This document shows, in pieces, positions 8,104 to 16,620 of a stretch of 64,000 nt of DNA (its first letter is position 1; each line of letters starts with the position of its first letter). This stretch comes from Neobacillus niacini NBRC 15566 (GTDB lineage Bacteria > Bacillota > Bacilli > Bacillales > Cytobacillaceae): positions 62,001 through 126,000 of the forward strand of contig NZ_BCVA01000010.1 in assembly GCF_001591505.1 (NCBI RefSeq), given 5' to 3'. The notes under the pieces are model-generated. The model saw only the letters and a program-made list of their open reading frames with translations. It did not search any database and was not told where the DNA came from. The translations under genes were made by a program, and so were the position numbers.

Positions 8104-8358
8104 CTAAATTTCATGCATTTTAATAGCCATCAATCGGAAGTGCTGAGGTTCTACTTCGCTGACGATTGCATTCATGCCCATCGATTGAAAAGTAGCAACC
8201 AATGGCTCCCCACGGTGGGGTAAATGAATTTCAAATATCGTCCCAACTGGTGCCGTTTTTACAAAATTTAAGATTTCCCTGCGTGGATGTTCTCCCTTTA
8301 AGACCCTCTCACGAATATCTATAACGGCTTTTTTTCCTTCTATCTGAAAACTGCTCAT
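8104..8358 (-). CDS. DUF2249 domain protein
   Basis: The 84-residue product matches the DUF2249 pattern: VIDIRERVLKGEHPRREILNFVKTAP, then a strand with EIHLPHRGEPL and a closing FRLMAIK strand. DUF2249 proteins often accompany denitrification, nitric oxide and anaerobic respiration genes; their activity is not known. The frame extends five codons further to an ATG at 8373, but the GGGAGATGAG site is positioned for the ATG at 8358, chosen here. The downstream HMA gene is probably co-transcribed. An FNR-like promoter lies immediately upstream. Confidence 0.72.
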   Translation of the reverse strand: MSSFQIEGKKAVIDIRERVLKGEHPRREILNFVKTAPVGTIFEIHLPHRGEPLVATFQSMGMNAIVSEVEPQHFRLMAIKMHEI

Positions 8359-8389
8359 AATCTCATCTCCCATGACTACGATTTTTTCC

Positions 8390-8432
8390 AGTGTAGCATT
8401 GTTTTCACTTTATAGAATTGATTTAAATCACG
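8390..8432 (-). promoter_or_regulatory. FNR-like class II promoter for the DUF2249/HMA genes
   Basis: The minus strand has GTGATTTAAATCAA, an inverted repeat close to the Bacillus FNR site TGTGA-N6-TCACA (7 of 10), centred at 8424.5. A TACACT -10 element is centred at 8392.5, exactly 32 bases downstream. That is the geometry of an activator bound at -41.5. No good -35 is present, as expected for activator dependence. Confidence 0.5.
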
Positions 8433-8592
8433 CTCATAAATTGTTTTTCATAGACTTCGGCTGATAACTACCTTAGGGATAGTAAAAAGCTATTTTTGAA
8501 CGTATTGTGAACATTATCTTGAATGTACGTTAACCCCTCTTATTTAGTGGTAAAATGAGAAACAGCCAGATAACAATATATCGGAGTTGAAA

Positions 8593-9189
8593 ATGATGTT
8601 AAATAAAATTGCTCTACTGTCCACGTTTTTGTTTTTTATTTTTGGAGCAAATGTATTTGCTCATTCCCATTTGGAAGATTCTACTCCTAAAAATGGAGAG
8701 ATTGTATCCGAATCACTTAAAGCAATCACACTAACTTTTGAAACAGCCCTAGAACCCACTAGCTCTTTTACATTACTGAATGAAAAAAATGACTCTATTC
8801 CACTTTCTACTGTTACAATTAGTGGTAATCAATTAGTCGCCAATGTAGAGGGCAACCTTGTAAATGGAGCGTATACGATACATTGGAAAATCATTGGAGA
8901 AGACGGTCATCCACTTGAAGGGGATATCCCTTTCACCACCGAGCTACCTATAAATGCTGCCTCTCCAGAACAAAGTGAGACACAATCATCTGTTGCTGAT
9001 GCGACTACTGCCGAGGTAACATCTGCCGCAGTCACAGATACGGTACTGAAAGATCAAGCAGCAGGAGTAAAAGAGGATGCTTTAAATGAACCTAAAATCA
9101 TGAATTATGTACTCCCAGCTATTATTGGTTTGATTATTGTTTTAGGGTTTGCAAGCTATTGGTTGATTTTTAGGAGGAAACAAGTCTAG
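8593..9189 (+). CDS. CopC-domain copper-binding membrane protein
   Basis: The 198-residue protein has a signal peptide ending ANVFAHSHLEDSTP. The His directly after the cleavage site is the N-terminal Cu(II) ligand typical of CopC. A CopC beta-sandwich (about 25-118, with HWKIIGEDGHPLEGD carrying the second ligand region) is followed by an Ala/Ser/Thr/Asp-rich linker and one C-terminal membrane span. In B. subtilis the CopC and CopD parts are fused in YcnJ; here they are two genes. The frame also opens at TTG 8587, but the GGAG site directly abuts it, so ATG 8593 (or 8596) is preferred. The downstream copD-like gene starts on the next base. Confidence 0.82.
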   Translation: MMLNKIALLSTFLFFIFGANVFAHSHLEDSTPKNGEIVSESLKAITLTFETALEPTSSFTLLNEKNDSIPLSTVTISGNQLVANVEGNLVNGAYTIHWKIIGEDGHPLEGDIPFTTELPINAASPEQSETQSSVADATTAEVTSAAVTDTVLKDQAAGVKEDALNEPKIMNYVLPAIIGLIIVLGFASYWLIFRRKQV

Positions 9190-10281
9190 ATGTTTATTGC
9201 AGGCATTGTAAGTGAGGCATTACTTTATAGTTGTTTTTCGTTGTTATTAGGAAGCTTTATTGTTAATCTGGTTCCCAAATCAGTTCGACCAGAAATAAAG
9301 ATACCCAAAATCATACTATTAGGTGCCGCGTTAGGAATCGCTCTATTTTCATTCTTACCGGTATTAAAAATAGTTCTATATTTATATGAGGACTTAGGTT
9401 TAGGCTATACCCTTGAGTCTGTGTTAACGAATTTCGAGGTAGGTAAGACTTGGGTTAGTACGGGGATTATTTCGTTAATTCTATTTGTATATCTAATTCC
9501 AATTAAACTGGAACAAAAACCGTTATTCTCTTTAACTGGTCTTGCCTTTACACTAATCTTAATCGCTTCCCTTGGATGGTCAAGTCACGCAGCTTCATTA
9601 TCTAAAATGGCGGGTTTCCTTACGCACAGCGCTCACTTTTTGGCGATAACAACATGGGTTGGAATACTATTGGTGGTAAGTTGGTTTTCACAGAACCATG
9701 ATCATTGGCTTAAATTTTTAAAGTGGTTTTCACCTGTTGCTATGTTATGTTTCGTTACTACAACCATAACAGGGATATCATTAATGACCTTTCATATGGA
9801 TTTGTCCAATTATGTTAGTGTAACGTCTATTTCCTATGGGCAGGCATTATTAATCAAACATATTGCCATTTTGCCATTATTAGCTTTTGCCTTTATCAAT
9901 AGCTTTTTGATTCGGAAGAAACTCAAAAATGATCCTTCTTATAATCCGCTTCCATGGGCTAAGCTGGAAAGTATTATCGTTTTGATTATTTTTTCTATTA
10001 CTGGTGCACTGGGACAAGTTTCACCACCCCATGAACTTAGTGCGATGATTAGAGCAGAAGGTGCTTCTAAGCTATTTTCCTTGTTTCATCCAGGTGAGAT
10101 AAATTTCCCTATCGATTTTTCCCCTGGGATTGTTTCCATAATCCTATTTCTAATGGCTATTCTTTTCCTAGCGCTAGTTATTGTAACTTTCATAAAAAGA
10201 GCACCAAAAGCTTTGGCGCTCATAATGAGTTTACTATTTATTGTTTCAGGCTATATAGGGTTTATGTTAAGCATTTCATAG
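9190..10281 (+). CDS. CopD-family membrane protein
   Basis: The 363-residue protein has about nine hydrophobic segments and the conserved His-rich turns of CopD: WSSHAASL, HSAHFLAITTWVG and LIKHIAILPLLA. CopD with CopC is linked to copper uptake or tolerance; the B. subtilis YcnJ fusion promotes copper acquisition. The ATG immediately follows the copC stop, and an AGGAGGAAAC site lies inside the end of copC, so translation is coupled. A terminator follows. Direction of transport cannot be read from sequence. Confidence 0.82.
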   Translation: MFIAGIVSEALLYSCFSLLLGSFIVNLVPKSVRPEIKIPKIILLGAALGIALFSFLPVLKIVLYLYEDLGLGYTLESVLTNFEVGKTWVSTGIISLILFVYLIPIKLEQKPLFSLTGLAFTLILIASLGWSSHAASLSKMAGFLTHSAHFLAITTWVGILLVVSWFSQNHDHWLKFLKWFSPVAMLCFVTTTITGISLMTFHMDLSNYVSVTSISYGQALLIKHIAILPLLAFAFINSFLIRKKLKNDPSYNPLPWAKLESIIVLIIFSITGALGQVSPPHELSAMIRAEGASKLFSLFHPGEINFPIDFSPGIVSIILFLMAILFLALVIVTFIKRAPKALALIMSLLFIVSGYIGFMLSIS

Positions 10282-10295
10282 CATTCCCTTATTGG

Positions 10296-10322
10296 ACGTA
10301 TGCATTGGCATACGTTTTTTTC
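10296..10322 (+). terminator. terminator after copD-like gene
   Basis: ACGTATGC (10296-10303) and GCATACGT (10308-10315) form an 8-bp stem with a tight loop, followed by seven Ts. Confidence 0.85.
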
Positions 10323-10377
10323 TTTATTTATCAAGCTTTCTCAGTTGGGGGATCAGGGTAAGCACCCGAGCTGACAA

Positions 10378-10565
10378 ATAGGCGGAGAAATTCTGCTTAT
10401 ATCGTAATTAGTATTAAAATTGGCTTAAATAGACTGAGAAATTCCGCCTATTGGCTCGTAAAATTGGAAAACGGGAGATTTTGCTTTGATTAAGTGGAAA
10501 ACCTCCGCTTATTTCCCCCGTAGTGAGCTCCATTCTGCATTTAATCGGAAATCTACGCTTATTTT
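10378..10565. repeat. composite repeat of four imperfect palindromes, copy 1
   Basis: Four units of about 24 bases start at 10378, 10429, 10489 and 10540. Each resembles TAAGCGGAGAAATTCCGCTTA and can form a short hairpin. The order and spacing (51, 60, 51) match a second copy at 59745-59934 (51, 61, 49). It fills the non-coding stretch between the copD terminator and kynB; no ORF is visible there. Confidence 0.75.
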
Positions 10566-10632
10566 ACTTTTGCGGGTTACTCGATTAAGGACACACATCT
10601 TAACTAAAAGAGAGTAAGTCTTTTCTCGAAAA

Positions 10633-11259
10633 TTAATTGTAAAGTGAACGTAATACCGCTCTTACCGGACTCCCATCCCCTTCAACCAATGGCAGCGGCA
10701 AAGCAATTAATTCATAATCACCCGGCTCTACCTCATCTAAAAGGATGGATTCAAGGATATGAATTCCATTTTCATTTAAACTATGATGAGCATGCAGGTC
10801 TTTGCTGTCAATAGGATCGACCGATGGAACATCTACCCCAATCAGCCTAATTCCCCTCTCCGCTAGGTATGGACCAAGGTTTGCTTCCAAATGGGGGATT
10901 TTTTCTGGAAATTCTGATTCATTTTGCCATGATCGTGTCCGAAACAGCACTCTTTTCATACCTTCTAAATCTACATCGGCTAGATCCTTAGCTCCTATAC
11001 TAACCTTCCCGGACATATCGACGACTCTTACAGGTCCCATATATAATTCGAGATCCAATTCAATGATCTTTTTTCCACCATCATCAAAATGAAAAGGGGC
11101 ATCCACATGTGTGCCCGTATGGGTGCTCATTGAAAGGCTCCCTACGTTTACAGAGCCGCTTTCTGCTATTGACCATGACACCTCATAATGAAAGGGTGTA
11201 TCCCCAGGCCAAACTGGCATTCCATTTTCAATCCTTCTGGAAATATCAATTATTTTCAT
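10633..11259 (-). CDS. kynB: kynurenine formamidase (cyclase family)
   Basis: This 208-residue protein carries the metal-binding HTGTHVDAPFHF motif of the cyclase/KynB family and the N-terminal MPVWPGDTPFHYE that is typical of bacterial arylformamidase. KynB hydrolyses N-formyl-kynurenine to kynurenine and formate in tryptophan catabolism, using a binuclear metal site with His and Asp ligands. No kynA or kynU is adjacent in this window, so the pathway role is inferred from the family. A GGGAGTGG site precedes the ATG. A related cyclase substrate is possible. Confidence 0.75.
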   Translation of the reverse strand: MKIIDISRRIENGMPVWPGDTPFHYEVSWSIAESGSVNVGSLSMSTHTGTHVDAPFHFDDGGKKIIELDLELYMGPVRVVDMSGKVSIGAKDLADVDLEGMKRVLFRTRSWQNESEFPEKIPHLEANLGPYLAERGIRLIGVDVPSVDPIDSKDLHAHHSLNENGIHILESILLDEVEPGDYELIALPLPLVEGDGSPVRAVLRSLYN

Positions 11260-11327
11260 TCAACCACTCCCTAGGGCAGCATTTTTGAGTCTATGTTAAA
11301 AATATATCGCCGTCCTGGTGTTGTCAA

Positions 11328-13082
11328 CTAATGAAAGGAACGCCAAAAGTCTCCCTCGTGATCGATTATGCTGCTTAAATCATGAAACGGGATCCTAAAG
11401 GTTGGAAAGCCAGCAGCATATGGAGCAATCTCGTATGGTTCATAATAAACATTCAACGTCCCTTTGCTAATATAGTAAGGATGGTCTGCCTTTATCCCTT
11501 TATAGGAATTCGGGAAAACATAGGAATATTGTTCATCACTTTTGATTTGTTCCCTAATCATTTCACTGAGTTCTTTTACATAATCTGCCCCTTTCCTAAA
11601 CAAATCCTTAAGTTGATAAAACCTTCCCGTTTTTAGGTCAATATGGGCATATTTCTTTATAGGCATCCCGTGTGCCGCACCAAAAGGATAATCATATCCA
11701 TTTATCTCAATAACTACCAGGTTTTTCTGATAAAAGCGTACATCGAAATCCCCTGTGTAGCTTGAGTCCAATTGCGTATGTGCAACCGTTGGCTTCACTC
11801 CAGACATGTCCTTCAATGTCTGATTAACACTCTCCGGATTTGCAACACCTTTTAACTGTGGATAGTAGACTAAATAATCTTTATTGGGTTTGAATTTTTT
11901 TTCAATAACAGAATAATCATTCTTTAAAGGAATGATTGTATTTTGTTTCCAAATCAACTTGCCTTTCTTATCGAAATAGAGAATCCGGAGATCGATATCC
12001 CCCTTAATTAAAGATTTATCAAATGCTAATGAACCGCTGCCTTGCACCTTTGGGAGGTAATTCAATCTTTGACCACGCTTATCAATAAAGAACGTCATTT
12101 CATCATTATAAGCAGATGCCAGGCCATCCAAGTAATTGGACACACCATTGTAGATGAACCCAGTAAAAATGTGACCATTAGAATCGGCTATTGCATATTT
12201 TTTAGGAAGATACGGCTTCCCGGGATTAACCGATTTTCCCAGAGCATATTGATTTTCCCCAAGGTATATCAAACTGGAATACTGAGGTTTTATGATAAAC
12301 TTCCCCTGCTTATTAATTAAGCCATATCCATTTTGTTGATTTTCCACGTTAACAATCGCACGACCTTCAACGAAATGCTGTGTTTCGATAAACTGAGGTT
12401 CAATCACTACCCTGCCTGATTCGTCCATATACCCCCATTTTCCTTCATTACTTTTACGAAATGCCAGCATACCCTCTCCATAATTGTCGACAAATGGATA
12501 AGAGTAAGAATTTAATACGTTTCCTGTTAGATCAATGAGTGCATAGTTGCCCTCTTTCACTTTAACAAGGGCTTTACCGTCGTGAAAGTCACTAGCAGAT
12601 TCATAGGTCAACGGAATGACCTCATTTCCTCTTCTGTTTAAATATCCATATAAATACTGACCATTTTCGTTCATATTGGCAACTACTGCTCTGCCTTCCT
12701 TATAATCTCCAATAAAGGAATATGACTTCGGGCCAATTTCCTTCCCAGCTTCATCCAAAACGTTAAAACCTCTGTCATCAATCGCAGTGGCACGACCTTC
12801 GGAAAATGGACTGATTGTGTCATATTTTGGTTTTACAATGAAATATCCCTCGTTGTTGATAATACCTGTAAGATTATTTAATTGAATGATAGCTAAGCCA
12901 CTTTCCTGAAACTCATGTGCCATTTCATATTTGGGAGGAAGAACAAAATTCCCCTTACCATTGATATATCCCCACTTACCTCCGCCAATTTCTTTGACTT
13001 CTGCAGGAAAAAGGTAAACCATTCTGGATAAGGTAAGCAAGTAGGAAATCCAATTTCCCTGTTCTATATTTCTTCTAGACAT
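11328..13082 (-). CDS. WG-repeat protein with C-terminal DUF3298-like domain
   Basis: The 584-residue product has about seven repeats of the form WGYIN.KG.FVLPPKYE..H.F.EGLAI (residues about 35-330), the WG beta-repeat. A C-terminal segment (about 390-575) with FEVDIRFYQKNLVV-like strands, GAAHGMP and LKDLF resembles DUF3298/RsiV-type domains. No clear signal peptide is visible from MSRRNIEQGN, though residues 12-27 are hydrophobic. The function of WG-repeat proteins is unknown; wall or surface roles are suspected. The site upstream of 13082 is weak (GGGGTAG), so the true start may be a little different. Confidence 0.7.
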   Translation of the reverse strand: MSRRNIEQGNWISYLLTLSRMVYLFPAEVKEIGGGKWGYINGKGNFVLPPKYEMAHEFQESGLAIIQLNNLTGIINNEGYFIVKPKYDTISPFSEGRATAIDDRGFNVLDEAGKEIGPKSYSFIGDYKEGRAVVANMNENGQYLYGYLNRRGNEVIPLTYESASDFHDGKALVKVKEGNYALIDLTGNVLNSYSYPFVDNYGEGMLAFRKSNEGKWGYMDESGRVVIEPQFIETQHFVEGRAIVNVENQQNGYGLINKQGKFIIKPQYSSLIYLGENQYALGKSVNPGKPYLPKKYAIADSNGHIFTGFIYNGVSNYLDGLASAYNDEMTFFIDKRGQRLNYLPKVQGSGSLAFDKSLIKGDIDLRILYFDKKGKLIWKQNTIIPLKNDYSVIEKKFKPNKDYLVYYPQLKGVANPESVNQTLKDMSGVKPTVAHTQLDSSYTGDFDVRFYQKNLVVIEINGYDYPFGAAHGMPIKKYAHIDLKTGRFYQLKDLFRKGADYVKELSEMIREQIKSDEQYSYVFPNSYKGIKADHPYYISKGTLNVYYEPYEIAPYAAGFPTFRIPFHDLSSIIDHEGDFWRSFH

Positions 13083-13157
13083 CCGTACTACCCCATTTTA
13101 TTTTTTATTATATATATGAAAAAATGGGCGGAATGAAGCTTATCTTTAATCACAAAC

Positions 13158-13203
13158 AAAAAGAATCTATTTTTGCACAAAGGCTTTTAAATAGATTCTT
13201 TTT
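13158..13203 (-). terminator. terminator of the uronate operon
   Basis: Arms of 15 bases (13158-13173 and 13189-13203, AAAAAGAATCTATTT and its complement) pair perfectly just after the IclR gene and end in a U-run. Confidence 0.85.
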
Positions 13204-13209
13204 GATTAG

Positions 13210-13992
13210 TTATATAAAAACATAATTTTGCTGTAATTCTCTAAGGATATTCTCTTTTGTCTTCAATATAGCTTGAACGATTTGGTCTTTTACCTCAGGT
13301 GAAATGCGATAGGCAGGTACGCTGACACTAAAAGCTCCATAGGTTTGGTTATTCATTACTAATGATACACCTAGACAATAGACATCTTTCTCACCTTCAC
13401 TGTCATCTACAGCATACCCATTTCTTCTTATATCCTCTAACTGTCTTAACAAAGTCTCTGAATCTGTAATCGTCGTTTCCGTTATGGCTTTTAATTCCAC
13501 TCGGCTTAAATAAGCTGCTACTTTATTTTCTGGCATTTCTGCTAGTACAGCTTTACCCATTGCAGAGCAGTAAAGAGGCTTCGATAGACCAATTCTAGAA
13601 TTCAAACAGACAATTGGCTTATTCGTTTCCAGCTTGTTAACCGTTAAAATCTCATCGCCTTCTAAAACACCTAAGTGTATCGTTTCATCTAAATTATTTT
13701 GCAGTTCTTTTAAATAGGGATAAGAAATTTTTGAGATGTCCAGATTAGCAAGATATTTATTTGCGTATTTTATCAAGGCACTACCAAGTTCGAATTTTTT
13801 TGTTTCAGGATGTTTTTTCACATAACCAATTAGAAGAAGTGTATCTAAGATCTTCAAAGCAGTTGAACTTGTTAGACCTGTTTCCTGCGCAATTATATTT
13901 AAGGATTGTGGTTCTTTCTTTGCGGAGAGTACATCTAGGATACTCGCAGCCTTTATTAGAACCGTACCATAAGGTTGTTTGGCATTCTCCAT
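13210..13992 (-). CDS. kdgR: IclR family regulator of uronate catabolism
   Basis: The 260-residue protein has an N-terminal winged helix (AASILDVLSAKKEPQSLNII with ETGLTSSTALKILDTL) and a C-terminal IclR ligand domain (about 85-255) containing CSAMGKAVLAEMPE. IclR proteins such as KdgR of Gram-negatives sense ketodeoxygluconate and repress pectin or uronate genes. It is the last gene of the kdg/kdu operon, so it probably regulates its own operon. The frame opens at 14010, but GGGAGGTAAT is placed for ATG 13992, giving MENAKQPYGT. The symbol is by context; B. subtilis KdgR is a LacI-type protein and not homologous. Confidence 0.75.
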   Translation of the reverse strand: MENAKQPYGTVLIKAASILDVLSAKKEPQSLNIIAQETGLTSSTALKILDTLLLIGYVKKHPETKKFELGSALIKYANKYLANLDISKISYPYLKELQNNLDETIHLGVLEGDEILTVNKLETNKPIVCLNSRIGLSKPLYCSAMGKAVLAEMPENKVAAYLSRVELKAITETTITDSETLLRQLEDIRRNGYAVDDSEGEKDVYCLGVSLVMNNQTYGAFSVSVPAYRISPEVKDQIVQAILKTKENILRELQQNYVFI

Positions 13993-14031
13993 TGTATTAC
14001 CTCCCTTCATCCTATCTTTTTTATAAATATT

Positions 14032-15726
14032 TTAATTAATTTGATAATCTTCAAATGAATGTTCCAGATTATTTACGGATCGTATACTATTTCCTTGATT
14101 GTCCAAACTGATATGTAACAATTCATTTCTCCTTGTTACATAGGACAAAGTTATTTTCCCATTTGAAATATCACCTGTAAAACAATTTTTATTCTTATTA
14201 TTCATAGCAGTTATAAATGATTCCAGATCATTTATGCCTAATCCATCCGCATCTTTAGAAGAGACTATCTCCATAATAATTCCATTCAAATTAGAAGAAA
14301 GCGGGCTCGTAATAGAGATTCTATCCTCTTTTTCTTCCAAATTAAATTCGTTCATTAAATGGAATTGTAAAAAGGTATCTCCAATTTTACCATATCCCCT
14401 ATGTTTATTAAACTGCCACTCTCCTTTTGGGAGACAGCCAATAATATATGGAATTGCCTCCTTTTCATCAAGAGGGACATTCCAAATTTGAATCACAGTG
14501 TCCTTGTAAAACATTACTTCACCAAAAGTACTCGCATGGCGACCATCATCAGGGACATAATTTACACCTGGATGAAAAAAATACGCCTGATTCACACTTT
14601 CAGATTGTGTCACTGGCAGAGTGATATCCCAACGATGCTGTTCATTATCGTATTCATTTATTCTTTCCCAAATACCACCAACTGCATATTCGGGCGTTAC
14701 ATAGACATAGGTATGAGCTTCTTCTGACACGATATCATCAGCATTGGAAAATTGGATTTTTCGTTTTATCTCGACAGGTTGTGTACGATTGGTAACTCTC
14801 CTAACCATATCTTCAGAAAGTTCATACGTAAATAGTCCAGTCCCTTCCAATCTAACTGTTTCAGTTGGTAAAGGAAAATCACCAAATTGGATATAATCCA
14901 ATAGTGTATTCGTATCCTTCGGAGCATCATGCGGCCACTGACGTGAATGCGGTCCTACCCAGGCTCCCTTTAAATAGTAATCCGCCCGCAGCCCCCATAA
15001 ATAGTCTAAGAGTTCGTTCATAGTCCTTTTTATCTCCAAATCCTCAACAATCTCCCAAACACATGTAAAGGATTGTACCCAATGCCAGAACCAAGGAAGT
15101 GCTCCATATTCTTTAAATCCATATCTTCTTATATGGTTTAATTGCTGTTTTGCAAATTGGTGGCCCTGTTTTACTAACTCTTTGTTTTTAAAGAAATCCC
15201 CTAGTAAGATTTTTAAAGAGGTATGTTTAGCCTCATGGTGATACATATAAATCAAAGGATGGTTATAAACATTACTTTCGTATATATGTGCTATTGCTTG
15301 ATAGCAATCATTTTTTACATTAGTGGGCAGATCATTCTGATATTTGTTGTAGAACAATATAAGTATACAGCCCATCAATTCAACAGGAAGAGGATTGGCT
15401 TTTGCTTTAGAAGGGTCGACTCCTAAATTCAATGGCCAATGACCGTACATGGGATCCTGAGGATTTTTCACCTGAAGCGATAGGACCTTCTGAATTATAG
15501 TAAGGGCTATATCTTTAGCCTTTTTACTTTGTTCTTCGTTCCAATCACATTCAAAATCCTTATCTGCGCAATAAGCAAATAAATGAATAGCATAATAAAA
15601 ATTATCTCTTATATCATTATGAAACCAGTATCCACTTTCTATTAAAGGAAGGTCCAGTGCTTTATTAGCTGCTAAGCTTACAATCTCTTTTCTACGATTA
15701 TTTATTGCTATAGTAGAGTAGTGCAT
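14032..15726 (-). CDS. unknown protein of the uronate operon, possible lyase or hydrolase with alpha-toroid fold
   Basis: I do not recognise this 564-residue protein. It has no signal peptide. Residues about 1-260 look all-helical with aromatic and His-rich patches (ESGYWFHNDIRDNFYYAIH, PLIYMYHHEAKHTSL, GALPWFWHWVQSF). About 250-270 has WVGPHSRQWPHDAPKD. The C-terminal half looks like beta-strands. An alpha-toroid followed by a beta-sandwich is the layout of several polysaccharide lyase families. Its place between kduD and the IclR gene suggests it acts on an unsaturated uronide inside the cell. A GGGGGAAAA site precedes ATG 15726, and a hairpin separates it from kduD. Confidence 0.6.
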   Translation of the reverse strand: MHYSTIAINNRRKEIVSLAANKALDLPLIESGYWFHNDIRDNFYYAIHLFAYCADKDFECDWNEEQSKKAKDIALTIIQKVLSLQVKNPQDPMYGHWPLNLGVDPSKAKANPLPVELMGCILILFYNKYQNDLPTNVKNDCYQAIAHIYESNVYNHPLIYMYHHEAKHTSLKILLGDFFKNKELVKQGHQFAKQQLNHIRRYGFKEYGALPWFWHWVQSFTCVWEIVEDLEIKRTMNELLDYLWGLRADYYLKGAWVGPHSRQWPHDAPKDTNTLLDYIQFGDFPLPTETVRLEGTGLFTYELSEDMVRRVTNRTQPVEIKRKIQFSNADDIVSEEAHTYVYVTPEYAVGGIWERINEYDNEQHRWDITLPVTQSESVNQAYFFHPGVNYVPDDGRHASTFGEVMFYKDTVIQIWNVPLDEKEAIPYIIGCLPKGEWQFNKHRGYGKIGDTFLQFHLMNEFNLEEKEDRISITSPLSSNLNGIIMEIVSSKDADGLGINDLESFITAMNNKNKNCFTGDISNGKITLSYVTRRNELLHISLDNQGNSIRSVNNLEHSFEDYQIN

Positions 15727-15750
15727 GGTGTTTTCCCCCAGATAATGAAA

Positions 15751-15785
15751 AAGAATATAGCTATATAGAAAATAGCTATATTCTT
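15751..15785 (-). terminator. intra-operon hairpin between kduD and the unknown gene
   Basis: AAGAATATAGCTAT (15751-15764) and ATAGCTATATTCTT (15772-15785) pair perfectly. On the minus strand a TTCTTTTTC run follows. It is likely a partial terminator lowering expression of the last two genes. Confidence 0.6.
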
Positions 15786-15812
15786 AGTAATTTATACTAT
15801 AAACTGTTTTTT

Positions 15813-16595
15813 CTAGCGAACTAACCAGCCGCCATCAACTGGAATAATGGCTCCATTCATATAATCCGAAGCTTTGCTTGCTAGGAAGACTACTACACTT
15901 TGCAGATCCGCAGGTGTTGCCCAACGGCCAGCTGGAATACGAGAGGTAATTTCCGCATGACGCACTTCATCCTCACGAATTGGCGCCGTGTTTTTAGTTT
16001 CAACATAACCCGGTGCAATGGCATTAATTTGTACGTTATTTATCGCTAATTCATTAGCAAAGGCCTTTGTTAACCCTGCTACACCATGTTTGCTGGCTGT
16101 ATAGGATGGTACAAATTTACCACCTTGGAAAGAAAGCATGGAAGCCACATTAATGATTTTTCCGCTGCCTTGTTCGACCATTACTTTCGCTGCCTCTTGG
16201 CTTAATAAGTAAACGGCGTTTAAATTAATATCCATTACAGCGTCCCAATCTTCTTCCTTATATTCTAGTAATGGAGAACGTCGGATCGTACCAGCGTTAT
16301 TAACTAAAATATCTACTCTTCCATAGGTTTCTAAGCATTTAGCAATAATATCTTTAGAAACTTGTTTATTTGTTAAATCGCCTTGAAAAAACTCTACACG
16401 ACGACCTACTTTTTCAATGAGTTCTCTTGTTTCATCCCAATTATTCCCGTGCGTGACAACAAAAAGGTCAGCACCAGCCTTTGCTAAAGCTACCGCAAAT
16501 CCTTGTCCAAGGCCCGTATTACCGCCTGTCACAATCGCAACTTTACCATCTAATTTAAAATAATCTAGTGAGAATTGCTGCAAGTCATTCGTCAT
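15813..16595 (-). CDS. kduD: 2-dehydro-3-deoxy-D-gluconate 5-dehydrogenase
   Basis: This 260-residue short-chain dehydrogenase has TGGNTGLGQG for NAD(P) binding, NNAG, the catalytic Ser region (NVASMLSFQGG) and YTASK with Tyr and Lys. KduD reduces 2,5-diketo-3-deoxygluconate to 2-keto-3-deoxygluconate after KduI action on the unsaturated uronate from pectin or glycosaminoglycan breakdown. It lies 25 bases after kduI. Its neighbours kduI, kdgK and kdgA complete the path to pyruvate and glyceraldehyde-3-phosphate, which fixes the annotation. Confidence 0.92.
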   Translation of the reverse strand: MTNDLQQFSLDYFKLDGKVAIVTGGNTGLGQGFAVALAKAGADLFVVTHGNNWDETRELIEKVGRRVEFFQGDLTNKQVSKDIIAKCLETYGRVDILVNNAGTIRRSPLLEYKEEDWDAVMDINLNAVYLLSQEAAKVMVEQGSGKIINVASMLSFQGGKFVPSYTASKHGVAGLTKAFANELAINNVQINAIAPGYVETKNTAPIREDEVRHAEITSRIPAGRWATPADLQSVVVFLASKASDYMNGAIIPVDGGWLVR

Positions 16596-16620
16596 TTCTG
16601 AAAACCTCCGTAATGTTGGT

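Noticed and set aside
10378-10565. CRISPR array interpretation of the regularly spaced palindromic units
   Set aside because: Units diverge too much from each other, only four occur, and no cas gene is near.
13761-14039. Plus-strand ORF opposite the IclR gene
   Set aside because: It is an antisense shadow of kdgR without a ribosome binding site or recognisable domain.
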